A stretch of 35,483 bases of DNA from Pontiellaceae bacterium B12219 (GTDB lineage Bacteria; Verrucomicrobiota; Kiritimatiellia; Kiritimatiellales; Pontiellaceae). A model generated the notes under the pieces. That model had not been told where the DNA came from, ran no database searches, and was given only the letters and a program-made list of their open reading frames with translations. The stretch is from NCBI GenBank assembly GCA_029432795.1, contig JARNMJ010000047.1:1-35483 (forward strand), written 5' to 3'. This document shows, piece after piece, positions 12,816-20,366 of this stretch (its first letter is position 1; every line of letters begins with the position of its first letter). A program made the position numbers and the translations under genes.

Positions 12816-12832
12816 GTGCCCAAAGGTTTCGG

Positions 12833-12865
12833 ACATTTCGCCGCTCATTCTGTTACATTTTATCG
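12833..12865 (-). promoter_or_regulatory. paired direct repeats, likely transposase sites at the right end
   Basis: ACATTTCGCCG (12833-12843) and ACATTTTATCG (12855-12865) match at 8 of 11 bases and are exactly 22 bp apart, two helical turns. Read on the minus strand, CGATAAAATGT resembles the CGATAAATG part of a Mu end site. They lie between the operon terminator and the first host gene, where the element end must be. No left end is available for comparison, so the exact terminus and target duplication cannot be fixed. Confidence 0.45.
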
Positions 12866-12897
12866 ACTTAGATACAGCTCTCTACTCAACACTTCAT

Positions 12898-13227
12898 TTA
12901 AGGATGAATGAGCGCATCCAGTTTGGCGGCACAGATGAAGTCGTTTTCTGAAAGCCCGCCGATGGCATGGGTGGTGTAAATAACCCTGCAGGTTTTATAC
13001 CCCACCAACAGATCCGGATGATGATCCTCCTGATGCGAGATATAGGCCGAAGCATTCACGAAAGCCATGGTCTGATAATAATTCCGAAATTCGAAGGTCT
13101 TCTCAATTTCTGAACCGGTGCGTGCCCATCCATCAAGCTCGCTCAGCATACGATCGGCTTCATCCGCAGACAGCGGCTTCACACCGCCTTCGCACGGTTT
13201 GCATTTTTTATCGGTCAGACTGCTCAT
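12898..13227 (-). CDS. phhB: pterin-4a-carbinolamine dehydratase
   Basis: 109 residues; ATG 13227 chosen because AAGGAG lies seven bases upstream, while a GTG at 13233 is too close. The family signature is clear: ISHQEDHHPDLLVGYKTCRV, with the HxxDHHP active-site motif, and VIYTTHAIGGLSENDFICAA at the end. The enzyme dehydrates 4a-hydroxytetrahydropterin, recycling the cofactor of aromatic hydroxylases. No hydroxylase gene is nearby, so it may act in general pterin repair. The N-terminus carries a small Cys pair (KKCKPCEGG) seen in several bacterial members. It is the first host gene after the prophage and shares its strand with the hydrolase upstream (44-bp gap). Confidence 0.9.
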   Translation of the reverse strand: MSSLTDKKCKPCEGGVKPLSADEADRMLSELDGWARTGSEIEKTFEFRNYYQTMAFVNASAYISHQEDHHPDLLVGYKTCRVIYTTHAIGGLSENDFICAAKLDALIHP

Positions 13228-13271
13228 TGCCACTCTCCTTATTCCGCCCGCAGGCGGCTCTCTGCTCAGGT

Positions 13272-13811
13272 TTATTTTATAAGCTTAAGAAGCGACCTGA
13301 AAGCCGGATCGGCCGCATCGCGCAACAGCGCAAACAGCAACGTTTCGGTCGGCAGAATTTTTGCCCCGGCATCGCGCATGGCCTCCAGAGCCAACACCCT
13401 GTTCTCCGGCGCCCGGGAAGACACGGCATCGGCCGCAACAAAAACGTCAACCCCCTGCTCCAGCAGATCGATCGCCGTCTGATAAACACAAACGTGCGTT
13501 TCAATCCCGACCAGAATCGCCTGTTTTTTTTCCAATGATTGGAACTGCGCGGCAAAGGCCGCATCGCCACAACAACTGAACGCGGTTTTTCCAAGCATTG
13601 GAACCTCCCCGAGCAGAGTTTTGAACGGCTCACTGGTGGCCCCGAGTTTTTCAGGAATCTGTTCGGTTCCAACGATTGGAACATTCAGCAGCTGCGCACA
13701 GCGGATCAGTTTTTCAAGATTGGTATCAAGCACCTCTTTTTCGTGCATAATTTCATGCAGCCGGCCCTGTACATCGATAAAGATTAAAACAGCTTCGTTT
13801 CGGTTTAACAT
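13272..13811 (-). CDS. isochorismatase-family cysteine hydrolase
   Basis: 179 residues with GGAGGAG before the ATG. The catalytic triad of the family is visible: Asp13 (LIFIDVQ), Lys75 (MLGKTAFSC) and Cys108 (GIETHVCVYQTA). The product is cytosolic, with a Rossmann-like alpha/beta fold. It is closest in layout to YcaC-like hydrolases, whose substrates are often unknown amides; nicotinamidase or true isochorismatase activity is not indicated. Upstream is a ten-copy heptanucleotide array ending only 11 bp from the start codon, so array length may affect expression. The gene holds three exact copies of the TTCCAANNNTTGGAA palindrome. Confidence 0.85.
   Translation of the reverse strand: MLNRNEAVLIFIDVQGRLHEIMHEKEVLDTNLEKLIRCAQLLNVPIVGTEQIPEKLGATSEPFKTLLGEVPMLGKTAFSCCGDAAFAAQFQSLEKKQAILVGIETHVCVYQTAIDLLEQGVDVFVAADAVSSRAPENRVLALEAMRDAGAKILPTETLLFALLRDAADPAFRSLLKLIK
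13530..13681. repeat. three iterated palindromes TTCCAANNNTTGGAA
   Basis: Exact copies at 13530-13544 (core TGA), 13589-13603 (GCA) and 13667-13681 (CGA), all within the isochorismatase-family gene but in two different reading frames. The density of three in 152 bp is the highest in the window. Confidence 0.85.
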
Positions 13812-13822
13812 CGTTTCTCCTC

Positions 13823-13897
13823 CGTAATTCGTAATTCGTAATTCGTAATTCGTAATTCGTAATTCGTAATTCGTAATTCGTAATTCGTAATTCGTAA
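13823..13897. repeat. tandem heptanucleotide array (CGTAATT)10
   Basis: Ten perfect copies of CGTAATT from 13823 to 13892 plus CGTAA. A related degenerate stretch follows at about 13935-13965. It lies directly upstream of the ribosome-binding site of the leftward hydrolase gene. Perfect short repeats of this length expand and contract by slippage, so strain-to-strain length variation is likely. Confidence 0.9.
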
Positions 13898-13957
13898 AAA
13901 TTTTCTGTCCCTATCTTTTTTGCTGTCGAGCGGATATTACGTATTACTCGTTACGCA

Positions 13958-15307
13958 TTAACTTATCCCATACTGATTCAATTTGCGGTGTAACGTGCGG
14001 CGGCTGATGCCCAGTTTTTCCGCCGCCTTCGTACGATTCCCGCCGGTTTTTTCCAAGGCCTGAATCACCATTCGTTTTTCCATTTCATCAACAGTTAATT
14101 CAGCATCAAGCTGAATGCTACCTCCGCCAAGTGCTTTCTCGCAAACCTGTGCAGGCACATCCCCTACATCCAGCACACTGCCATGAGCCAGTACCACCAT
14201 GCGTTCCACCAGATTCCGCAACTCACGGATATTTCCGGGCCATTCGTATCGTGACAGCAAGTCATAGGCCGCGGGCGTAAAACCATTAATCTGCTTGCCA
14301 TTCTCTTCGTTAAATACAGCGAGATAGTGATTCAGCAACAGCAGAATATCATCCTGTCGCTCACGGAGAGGCGGCAGCGTGATCACTACGACGTAGAGCC
14401 GATAAAACAGGTCTTCGCGGAAATCGCCGTCATCGACCATACCACGCAGATCGCGGTTCGTTGCCGCAATCAGACGCGCATCCACATCCACCGGGGTATC
14501 TCCGCCCACGCGCTCGATCTGACGCTCTTCCAAGGTTCGGAGAATTTTCACCTGAACCGATGCATCAATCTCTGAAATTTCATCCAGAAAGAGCGAACCG
14601 CTATCGGCCTTTTCGAAGCGCCCGATCCGGCGTTCCATCGCTCCAGTAAAGGCCCCCTTTTCATGGCCGAATAACTCGCTCTCCAACAGGTTCTGGGAAA
14701 GCGCGGCACAGTGCACCGCCACAAAGGGCCCTTTGGATCGCGGACTGAGCTGATGAATCGCCTTGGCCACGAGCTCCTTCCCTGTTCCGCTTTCGCCCTG
14801 AATCAGCACGGTAGCGCGGGAACTGGCCACCTGCCGAATCGTATCGAACACCTCCTGCATCGGAGCAGACCGGCCGATGATATTTTCCAACCCGTATTTA
14901 TCATCAAGCTGCACCTTGAGCTGCTCGTTTTCCAACTGGATTTTTTTGGCCTTCAACAGCCGCTCCAACACCAACTCAAGCTTATCGAGGTTAATCGGCT
15001 TGGTCATGAAATCGGTGGCCCCGTATTTCATGGCCTGAACGGCCAGTTCCACATCGCCATAGGCCGTGAGAATGATCACCGTCAAATCCGGATACTTACC
15101 CAGCGCCCGCTGCATCAAAGCCATACCATCCATCCCCGGCATACGCACATCGCTCAGCAGCACATCGATGGTCTGACTGTCCAGAATCTCCAGCGCAGAG
15201 ACCCCGTCTTCCGCAGCAAATACATGGTAGTCGCGCCGCAACGCCCGCACCAGCCCATCCCGCGCGCTCTTTTCGTCATCAACAATTAACAAGGTCGGTT
15301 TATTCAT
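13958..15307 (-). CDS. NtrC-family sigma54-dependent response regulator
   Basis: 449 residues from ATG 15307; longer forms read through intergenic repeats. The receiver domain (about 1-120) has DDE at 10-12, phospho-acceptor Asp53 (LLSDVRMPG), LTAYGD and TKP. The AAA+ domain (about 140-370) has Walker A GESGTGKE and the sigma54-contact motif GAFTGA (in GHEKGAFTGAMERR). A Fis-type helix-turn-helix ends the protein (KTGGNRTKAAEKLGISRRTL). It activates RNA polymerase with sigma54 when phosphorylated, presumably by the histidine kinase at 15827. No Shine-Dalgarno is visible. Kinase and regulator are separated by a four-helix-bundle gene whose 3' end overlaps this start by eight bases. Confidence 0.9.
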   Translation of the reverse strand: MNKPTLLIVDDEKSARDGLVRALRRDYHVFAAEDGVSALEILDSQTIDVLLSDVRMPGMDGMALMQRALGKYPDLTVIILTAYGDVELAVQAMKYGATDFMTKPINLDKLELVLERLLKAKKIQLENEQLKVQLDDKYGLENIIGRSAPMQEVFDTIRQVASSRATVLIQGESGTGKELVAKAIHQLSPRSKGPFVAVHCAALSQNLLESELFGHEKGAFTGAMERRIGRFEKADSGSLFLDEISEIDASVQVKILRTLEERQIERVGGDTPVDVDARLIAATNRDLRGMVDDGDFREDLFYRLYVVVITLPPLRERQDDILLLLNHYLAVFNEENGKQINGFTPAAYDLLSRYEWPGNIRELRNLVERMVVLAHGSVLDVGDVPAQVCEKALGGGSIQLDAELTVDEMEKRMVIQALEKTGGNRTKAAEKLGISRRTLHRKLNQYGIS

Positions 15308-15800
15308 AATTGTAATCCATAATACGTAATCCGTAATTGAACGGCACTTTCTTATCCAGCATGCCAAATACCGTATATTCAGAAGTGTCTTCACAAACGG
15401 CAGCGTTTTTTCTTTGATCTGGAACCATAGTGAGCAGCAATTTGATGATCTCGGTAGAAATTGCTAAACGGTGCGCAGCCACGTCTTCGCCGATGACATG
15501 CCGGGCTCGATAAAACCAACCTCGCGATTCTCTGGCGGATCCCAGAGAGTATTCATAGAAGCGTGCACGGTCTTTTGAGCTTTGTTTAGAATACCCCTCT
15601 TCAATATTCGCGCAAATAGATCCAACGGAGCGATAGAGCTGATCTGATAAAGAGCACATACCTGAGGTCGCGAACAGCTTCACCACATCGCGCCATGCAA
15701 TATCCACGAGGAATAACGAAAGCTGATACGCTTTTAACTTCCATAGCGCATCCTCACGAATGACAAGGGGAACACTCTCCTTCCATCCCGAAAATGTCAT
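15300..15800 (-). CDS. four-helix-bundle protein (S23 rRNA-intervening-sequence family)
   Basis: 166 residues from ATG 15800 (GGAG six bases upstream; TTG 15812 would lengthen it). LSDQLYRSVGSICANIEEGY then SKQSSKDRARFYEYSLGSAR carry the hallmark of this family (Q-L-x-R-A-x-x-S-I-x-x-N-I-A-E-G-Y). Members form pentameric helical bundles; many lie in rRNA intervening sequences, others are free-standing with unknown role. The last dozen residues (NYGLRIMDYNYE) are encoded by the TAAT-rich repeat that also occurs beyond the gene's 5' end. The gene thus looks like a unit bounded by repeats and placed between a kinase and its regulator. Confidence 0.8.
   Translation of the reverse strand: MTFSGWKESVPLVIREDALWKLKAYQLSLFLVDIAWRDVVKLFATSGMCSLSDQLYRSVGSICANIEEGYSKQSSKDRARFYEYSLGSARESRGWFYRARHVIGEDVAAHRLAISTEIIKLLLTMVPDQRKNAAVCEDTSEYTVFGMLDKKVPFNYGLRIMDYNYE
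15301..15342. repeat. TAAT/CGTAAT-rich repeat at the 3' edge of the four-helix-bundle gene
   Basis: Contains CATAATACGTAATCCGTAAT. It is related to the heptanucleotide array at 13823 and to the stretch at 15808-15836. It encodes the last codons of the four-helix-bundle protein and contains the start codon of the response regulator. Confidence 0.55.
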
Positions 15801-15807
15801 AGCACAC

Positions 15808-15836
15808 TCCAATTACGAATTACGCGTTACTCATTA
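15808..15836. repeat. ATTACGAATTACG repeat at the 5' edge of the four-helix-bundle gene
   Basis: CAATTACGAATTACGCGTTA and the following CTCATTA closely match the degenerate stretch at 13937-13963 (ATTACGTATTACTCGTTACG). It covers the last codons of the kinase gene. Confidence 0.6.
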
Positions 15837-17005
15837 TCTCGAAGCGGAGCTCCGAGCAGGTTCATCCGCGCATCTTCTCGCGGAAAACGCAGGGTCATCC
15901 GGGTGCCGCGGTTGGGTTCGGAGTTAATCTCAATTTCGCCGCCGTGGTCCCGCATAATGCGCTGAACGATCATCATGCCCAATCCGGTGCCTTCGAGTTT
16001 GGTGGTATGATACGGCTCATAAATAGCGCCCAGTTGATCGGGATCAATACCGGAACCGTTATCTTCGAACACCACCCCGATATAGCGATCGCCCAACTGG
16101 GTTTCGATTTTAAGAATTCCGCCGTCATTCATGGCCTGCAGTGCATTTTTAATGACGTTGAAAAAGACCTGTTTCACCTGCGTGTCATCCACCGCCACCG
16201 GCGGAATATTTTCAGCATAGTCCATTTCCACCAGCATTCGCCGGTCGCGGATTTCGTGTTGCATAACTTCCAGCGTTTCTTCAATAAGCTGATTGATATG
16301 ATGCGGTTTCCGCTCGGGCAGCGACGGCCGAAGCGCTTTCAGAAACTGACGGATAATCGTGTCCAGCCGGCCGACCTCCTTGCGGGAAACATCCACCAGT
16401 TCTTTTAATTCCTGCTTCGCCGTTTCGTCGGCGAGATAACCGATTTCACGATCCAGCAACTGAAGGTGAATATTGATCGAATTGAGCGGGTTCCCAATTT
16501 CGTGTGCCACGCCGGCCGCCAACAGACTGAGCGCATGCAGCCGCTCCGATTCTATCGATGCCGCCGTGGTCTGCCGTTCGCTGGTGACATCGCGAAAGAT
16601 GACCACCGCTCCCTCTTCTTTCTCATCCACTGCAGCAAGCGGGACAACATAAAACTCCATGAAACGGTGCTGCGGATAAGTGATCTCAATTTCACGCCGA
16701 ACCAGCTGGCTCCACTCATATTCGTCCAGATCCAGCACCAGATCCCAATGGATATCTTTCAGATAGCGACCAATCTTCACGCCCTGGGCATCGTCGAGTT
16801 TGAATCCCAGAAACTGCTCCGCAGCACGGTTTGCATAGCTGATCTGCGCCGCGGGATCCAAAACAATGATCCCCTCTTCCAAGGCCTGAAAAATGGTTTC
16901 CATCAACCCTTTTTCACGCGCCAGCCGGAGAAAGTAGGTTTGAAGACTGCCCTTATCCAGATGGTCCAGCCGATCTACAAGCTTATCAAAAAATCCAGAT
17001 TTCAT
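15827..17005 (-). CDS. cytosolic PAS sensor histidine kinase (NtrB-like)
   Basis: 392 residues, no transmembrane segment. A PAS domain at about 35-140 (TIFQALEEGIIVLDPAAQIS, NRAAEQFLGF) is followed by the H-box with His168 (AAGVAHEIGNPLNSI), then a HATPase domain: N-box NVIKNALQAM, G1 FEDNGSGI, G2 GTGLGM and a final region with GGEIEINSEPNRGTRMTLRF. It should phosphorylate the NtrC-type regulator encoded downstream. The signal is unknown; the PAS shows no haem or flavin residues I can identify. A sigma54-type promoter lies about 30 bp upstream, suggesting that the pair controls its own expression. No ribosome-binding site is evident. Confidence 0.9.
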   Translation of the reverse strand: MKSGFFDKLVDRLDHLDKGSLQTYFLRLAREKGLMETIFQALEEGIIVLDPAAQISYANRAAEQFLGFKLDDAQGVKIGRYLKDIHWDLVLDLDEYEWSQLVRREIEITYPQHRFMEFYVVPLAAVDEKEEGAVVIFRDVTSERQTTAASIESERLHALSLLAAGVAHEIGNPLNSINIHLQLLDREIGYLADETAKQELKELVDVSRKEVGRLDTIIRQFLKALRPSLPERKPHHINQLIEETLEVMQHEIRDRRMLVEMDYAENIPPVAVDDTQVKQVFFNVIKNALQAMNDGGILKIETQLGDRYIGVVFEDNGSGIDPDQLGAIYEPYHTTKLEGTGLGMMIVQRIMRDHGGEIEINSEPNRGTRMTLRFPREDARMNLLGAPLRDNE

Positions 17006-17035
17006 GCGCCGACTGTGCCATTAAGACGCAGTTTA

Positions 17036-17051
17036 TGCAAACGAATTTCCA
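17036..17051 (-). promoter_or_regulatory. sigma54 promoter before the kinase gene
   Basis: On the minus strand TGGAAATTCGTTTGCA has GG and GC with exactly the -24/-12 spacing and matches TGGCACNNNNNTTGCA at all but two defined positions. Transcription would begin near 17025, about 20 bases before the kinase ATG. The operon encodes a sigma54 activator, so the site fits autoregulation. Confidence 0.6.
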
Positions 17052-17137
17052 ACCTCCGAAAATGCGCCAAAACGGCACGAAACATATTCCGCGATCAGTA
17101 TATTCTGAATATCATGGAGTCACCGGCCTCGGCGACC

Positions 17138-17156
17138 GGGCGGCGGACCGCCGCCC
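17138..17156. other. GC-rich perfect hairpin downstream of ccsA
   Basis: GGGCGGCGG and CCGCCGCCC pair around one A, 17 bases past the ccsA stop. There is no U-run after it in the direction of transcription, so it may act as an RNA 3'-end stabiliser or a weak terminator. A second small palindrome (ATATTC/GAATAT) lies at 17099-17111. Confidence 0.4.
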
Positions 17157-17172
17157 TTCCCGATGAAAAAAT

Positions 17173-18948
17173 CTACTGCGTGGCACCGGACTTCCAACGC
17201 CCGGGAGAAATCATGCCCATACCGCAGATCACCGCCTGCGAAAGGCAGAACATCACGAGCCAGAAGCTGGCGGAATCGGTGAAGCCATAGGAGTGCAAAC
17301 CGACGCCGAGTTGGTTTACGCCGAACCACGACCAGGCCGTAACCACATTCCCGAAGACCGCCATAACGGCGAGCCCGCGATGCTTCACCATACCGCCGTA
17401 TTTCGCATGAAGCATGATGGAATTCCAGATCACGATCAAAAGTGCGCCGTTTTCTTTCGGGTCCCAGCCCCAGAACCGGCCCCATGAATCATCGGCCCAA
17501 AGACCGCCGAGTACGGTGCCCACAAAACTGAGCAGCAGCGCAAAACAGGTGGTTCCATAGAGCATACGAAACATGCCGTCTTCAGTTTCTGCATCAAGCC
17601 GGCGGGTGAACAGGCCGGAAATAATGTAAAAAACACCGATGGTTCCGGCCACAAAGGTCGCCATATACCCCAGCGTTACGGTAATCACATGCGTAGCCAA
17701 CCAGAAACGCGTATCGAGCACGGCTCGCATTTGTTCCATGGTATCGCCGTCACCGGCCAGGAAGTATGCAATCAGCAGCGTTGAAAACCCGGCAATGCCG
17801 CCGACAAGATTTCCAATGCCGCCGGCCTTTTTACGAAAACCGAGTTCCAGCAGAATCCCGGCCGCCACCGCACCCCAGCCGATAAAAATGGCCGAAGAAT
17901 AGAGATTGGTCACCGGCGGGTAGCCCGAAAGGAATACGCGCGCAATAATGGCAAAAGTATGCGGAATAAAGGCAACAATCAGCAGCGTGCGTGCAGCCGA
18001 CAGCAACCCCTCTTTTCGGAAGAGCCAGCCAAAACAGCTCAGCACAAATACCAGCAGATAGAGCTGGGCGGATTTCATGAAGGCATTAAAGCGATTATAG
18101 AACACCTCGAAGGAAATCTTTTCAAACGCCGCCGGATTTTCTTCCTGAATCGTAGCCCCGAATTCCATCAGTTGCTGATTAAAGACATCCACACTGCCCT
18201 CCCGATAGGCCGCGAGCATGACGCCCATATGAATGGCCAGCGGATCAACCGTCAGTTCATGATCATGCGCCATACCGCTCATGGCGGGGTGCGCCGTCAG
18301 CAGCGAACTCATCAACGGACGCCAACGGCCGTTTTCCGCGGATGGAGGAATAATTAATGGAATGGAATAGTTCTCGAGCTGCATATAGCGCTGCGCGGCG
18401 GCCATAAGCTGCTCTCCGGGAATGCCGGACGGATCCTCAAACGAGCCGAGCACATTCTGGAACATGTAGAGCTTGTTTGCCAGCTTGATCACCTGCCGGT
18501 CGTAGAGATCCCGGTCGCGATCCTCTTTCGAAAAAGCGGAGCGGGAAGCGGCATCGAGCTTTCCAAGGCCAGGAAGAATCTCACGATAGGAATAACGGAA
18601 GCGCTTGGTCTCCTCCAAACCCAGACTGGTCAGCACATCCAGGTTTTCAATGCGGATCACTTTATAATCCATCGCCTTCGGGGTTCCGGCAATATTATCC
18701 AGCAACCATTGAGTTGCCTCGATCTTTTCGCCATCAGCGTTACGAACAGACTGCTTACCGGAAAGTATGGTCAGAAGATTCCGGGCCATTGTATCGACCG
18801 GCTTTTTGCGACCTTCATATTTTACAGGCAGATGCGCAAAGGCATTGATCTGAAATTCATCAGCCGTCTCTTTAGGCGGCTTGACTCCACTCTGATAAAA
18901 CCAGAGCGCAAACAGAACAACTAAACTATTGGAAATGATGCGTTTCAT
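17173..18948 (-). CDS. ccsA: cytochrome c biogenesis protein CcsA
   Basis: 591 residues from ATG 18948, which overlaps the resB stop (TAATG) and has AGGGG upstream. An N-terminal membrane anchor (MKRIISNSLVVLFALWFYQS) and about 250 exported residues precede a multi-helix CcsA domain. That domain has the haem-handling WWD motif (WGRFWGWDPKENGALL, about residue 500) and conserved His residues (ATHVITVTLGYM, MLHAKYGG). With ResB it forms the System II synthase that exports haem and attaches it to apocytochrome c. The large N-terminal extracytoplasmic part is longer than in plastid CcsA and resembles fused or extended forms of several non-model phyla. The enzyme needs haem, made by the divergent operon at 21146. 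Confidence 0.85.
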   Translation of the reverse strand: MKRIISNSLVVLFALWFYQSGVKPPKETADEFQINAFAHLPVKYEGRKKPVDTMARNLLTILSGKQSVRNADGEKIEATQWLLDNIAGTPKAMDYKVIRIENLDVLTSLGLEETKRFRYSYREILPGLGKLDAASRSAFSKEDRDRDLYDRQVIKLANKLYMFQNVLGSFEDPSGIPGEQLMAAAQRYMQLENYSIPLIIPPSAENGRWRPLMSSLLTAHPAMSGMAHDHELTVDPLAIHMGVMLAAYREGSVDVFNQQLMEFGATIQEENPAAFEKISFEVFYNRFNAFMKSAQLYLLVFVLSCFGWLFRKEGLLSAARTLLIVAFIPHTFAIIARVFLSGYPPVTNLYSSAIFIGWGAVAAGILLELGFRKKAGGIGNLVGGIAGFSTLLIAYFLAGDGDTMEQMRAVLDTRFWLATHVITVTLGYMATFVAGTIGVFYIISGLFTRRLDAETEDGMFRMLYGTTCFALLLSFVGTVLGGLWADDSWGRFWGWDPKENGALLIVIWNSIMLHAKYGGMVKHRGLAVMAVFGNVVTAWSWFGVNQLGVGLHSYGFTDSASFWLVMFCLSQAVICGMGMISPGRWKSGATQ

Positions 18949-20366
18949 TAGGCGCCCCTCCGAAGGTAGCGATTGAACGACTGAATGAATTGGGCGGCCA
19001 TTCCTACAAAAACAATCATGCAGGCAAGATAGGGAATCATCCATGTATCATTCCGAACAACCTGCAGCACGGTGCCGCCGTCGTCGGGCAGATAACCCGA
19101 TTGATAAAAAGTACGGCGGGCATAACGCAACGGATTGTTCATCCAGATCCGCAGCTCACGCTCCACTCCGTCGCCCTCGTTCACCAGCAGGATCTTCGAG
19201 GCAAAATCCTTCGGCATCTGCGTTCCTTCATATTTTTCGTGCACAAAATCCAGCAATTGAATGGAGTACGGATTCCCGCTAGGCGCTTTGGCATACTCGC
19301 GACCGAATCGGAAATAAGCCGTGTAGTTTTTTCCATCCACCGTAAAATTCGTGGGCATGTCCCAGGAACGGTTTACAAAGTTCGGATACATCCAGAGGCT
19401 GAGAATATAGCGGCCCAGCGATTCCCCCGTGTCTGAATCCAGCAGCTCCACATCAACAGCCTGCGCATTGCGCGTTCCGCTGGTTCCGCTCACCTCCCGC
19501 GTTTCCGCCACATAAAGCCGCGAGCCGAACCCTTCGTATTGCGGATAATCCGCTTTGAACTGATCCGGCACATTCTGCAACGGCTGCGGGCGGGTGGAGT
19601 TATGCATAAAGCGATGCACTTTCACATCAAACGGAAGCGCATCGGCTTCAACAACAGCCCCGTCCTTAAGCAGCCTTGCCGGAATCACAGTGACCGTGTC
19701 GTAATCCGGATTCGAGGTTTCCGTAAAGGAAAGTTCAAGCTGCTGGGAACGATCGAGAAAATTGACCGTTTCCCCCTCCTTGATCGTCATCGTGGCTTCC
19801 ACCGCAAAAATCGCAGTCATGAATTCACCGATCAGCAGAAACAGAATTCCGCCGTGCAGCAGCACCATTCCGGCACGCTGGCGATAAAGCAGTACGCACG
19901 CCGCATAAAGCACGATGGCTGCCAGAGTTCCTCGGCCCAACCGGAGGAATACACGCCAGAATGCATCATCTTCCGTTGCCGCAACCGGGGCAGTGCCCCA
20001 GCCGAACATCACACCGACCACCACCAGAATACCGATCAGCAGCGCAATCAGCCCCGCCACCCGGCGGCCGCCTTTCGCCAGCACCTTAAAGGTCTGCGAA
20101 TGCACCGCAATCAGATTAATGGTCAGCAGCCAACCGATCAGAAAACCGCCGGGAAACGGAATCTGAATAGCGGGGATATTAAGGTTCCGCGGAAAAAAAA
20201 CCGGCAGATCAATCATGGCGATGTAGCAGCGGAAATACTGATCCATCACATTCCAGATGCCCTTGTCCACCTGCGCCAGCGTACCGGCAAAAACAAGCAC
20301 CATGCTCAGGGACAGCAGCCAAACCGTCAGTTTCAGGGATTGGAAAAAATCGAATAGTTTATTCAT
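18948..20366 (-). CDS. resB: cytochrome c biogenesis protein ResB/Ccs1
   Basis: 472 residues. N-terminal helices (LKLTVWLLSLSMVLVFAGTL, and a GGFLIGWLLTINLIAV segment) are followed by two more helices, a large periplasmic domain (about 190-430) and a final helix (YLACMIVFVGMAAQFI), the usual ResB layout. A PVFFPRNL-type loop follows the first helix. It pairs with CcsA for haem delivery to apocytochromes c. It overlaps the lipoprotein gene upstream (TAATG) and ccsA downstream (TAATG), so all three are one translationally coupled operon. Confidence 0.85.
   Translation of the reverse strand: MNKLFDFFQSLKLTVWLLSLSMVLVFAGTLAQVDKGIWNVMDQYFRCYIAMIDLPVFFPRNLNIPAIQIPFPGGFLIGWLLTINLIAVHSQTFKVLAKGGRRVAGLIALLIGILVVVGVMFGWGTAPVAATEDDAFWRVFLRLGRGTLAAIVLYAACVLLYRQRAGMVLLHGGILFLLIGEFMTAIFAVEATMTIKEGETVNFLDRSQQLELSFTETSNPDYDTVTVIPARLLKDGAVVEADALPFDVKVHRFMHNSTRPQPLQNVPDQFKADYPQYEGFGSRLYVAETREVSGTSGTRNAQAVDVELLDSDTGESLGRYILSLWMYPNFVNRSWDMPTNFTVDGKNYTAYFRFGREYAKAPSGNPYSIQLLDFVHEKYEGTQMPKDFASKILLVNEGDGVERELRIWMNNPLRYARRTFYQSGYLPDDGGTVLQVVRNDTWMIPYLACMIVFVGMAAQFIQSFNRYLRRGA

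Larger units (their letters stand above)
1..12880. mobile_element. Mu-like transposable prophage, right-hand part
   Basis: The element is defined by a MuA-like DDE transposase and MuB-like ATPase, a divergent repressor/Ner pair with a palindromic operator, and a tail tape-measure gene. It is cut by the left window edge. Its right limit must lie between the terminator after the ATPase gene (ends about 12815) and the stop codon of the host pterin dehydratase at 12898; 12880 is only a placeholder. Leftward late and accessory genes diverge from a rightward early operon in which transposase and ATPase come last. This resembles BcepMu-like phages more than Mu itself (family knowledge). Whether it is intact cannot be judged, because the left end and head genes are outside the window. 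Confidence 0.8.

Noticed and set aside
13823-13897. CRISPR or integron-type array
   Set aside because: Units are 7 bp and contiguous, with no spacers or cassette structure; this is a simple tandem repeat.
15308-15394. N-terminal extension of the response regulator
   Set aside because: Encoded by intergenic repeat and the four-helix-bundle gene; receiver domains start as at 15307 (MNKPTLLIVDDE).
19539-20357. Plus-strand frame (272 codons) opposite resB
   Set aside because: His/Arg/Gln-rich antisense shadow of a well-recognised membrane protein gene.
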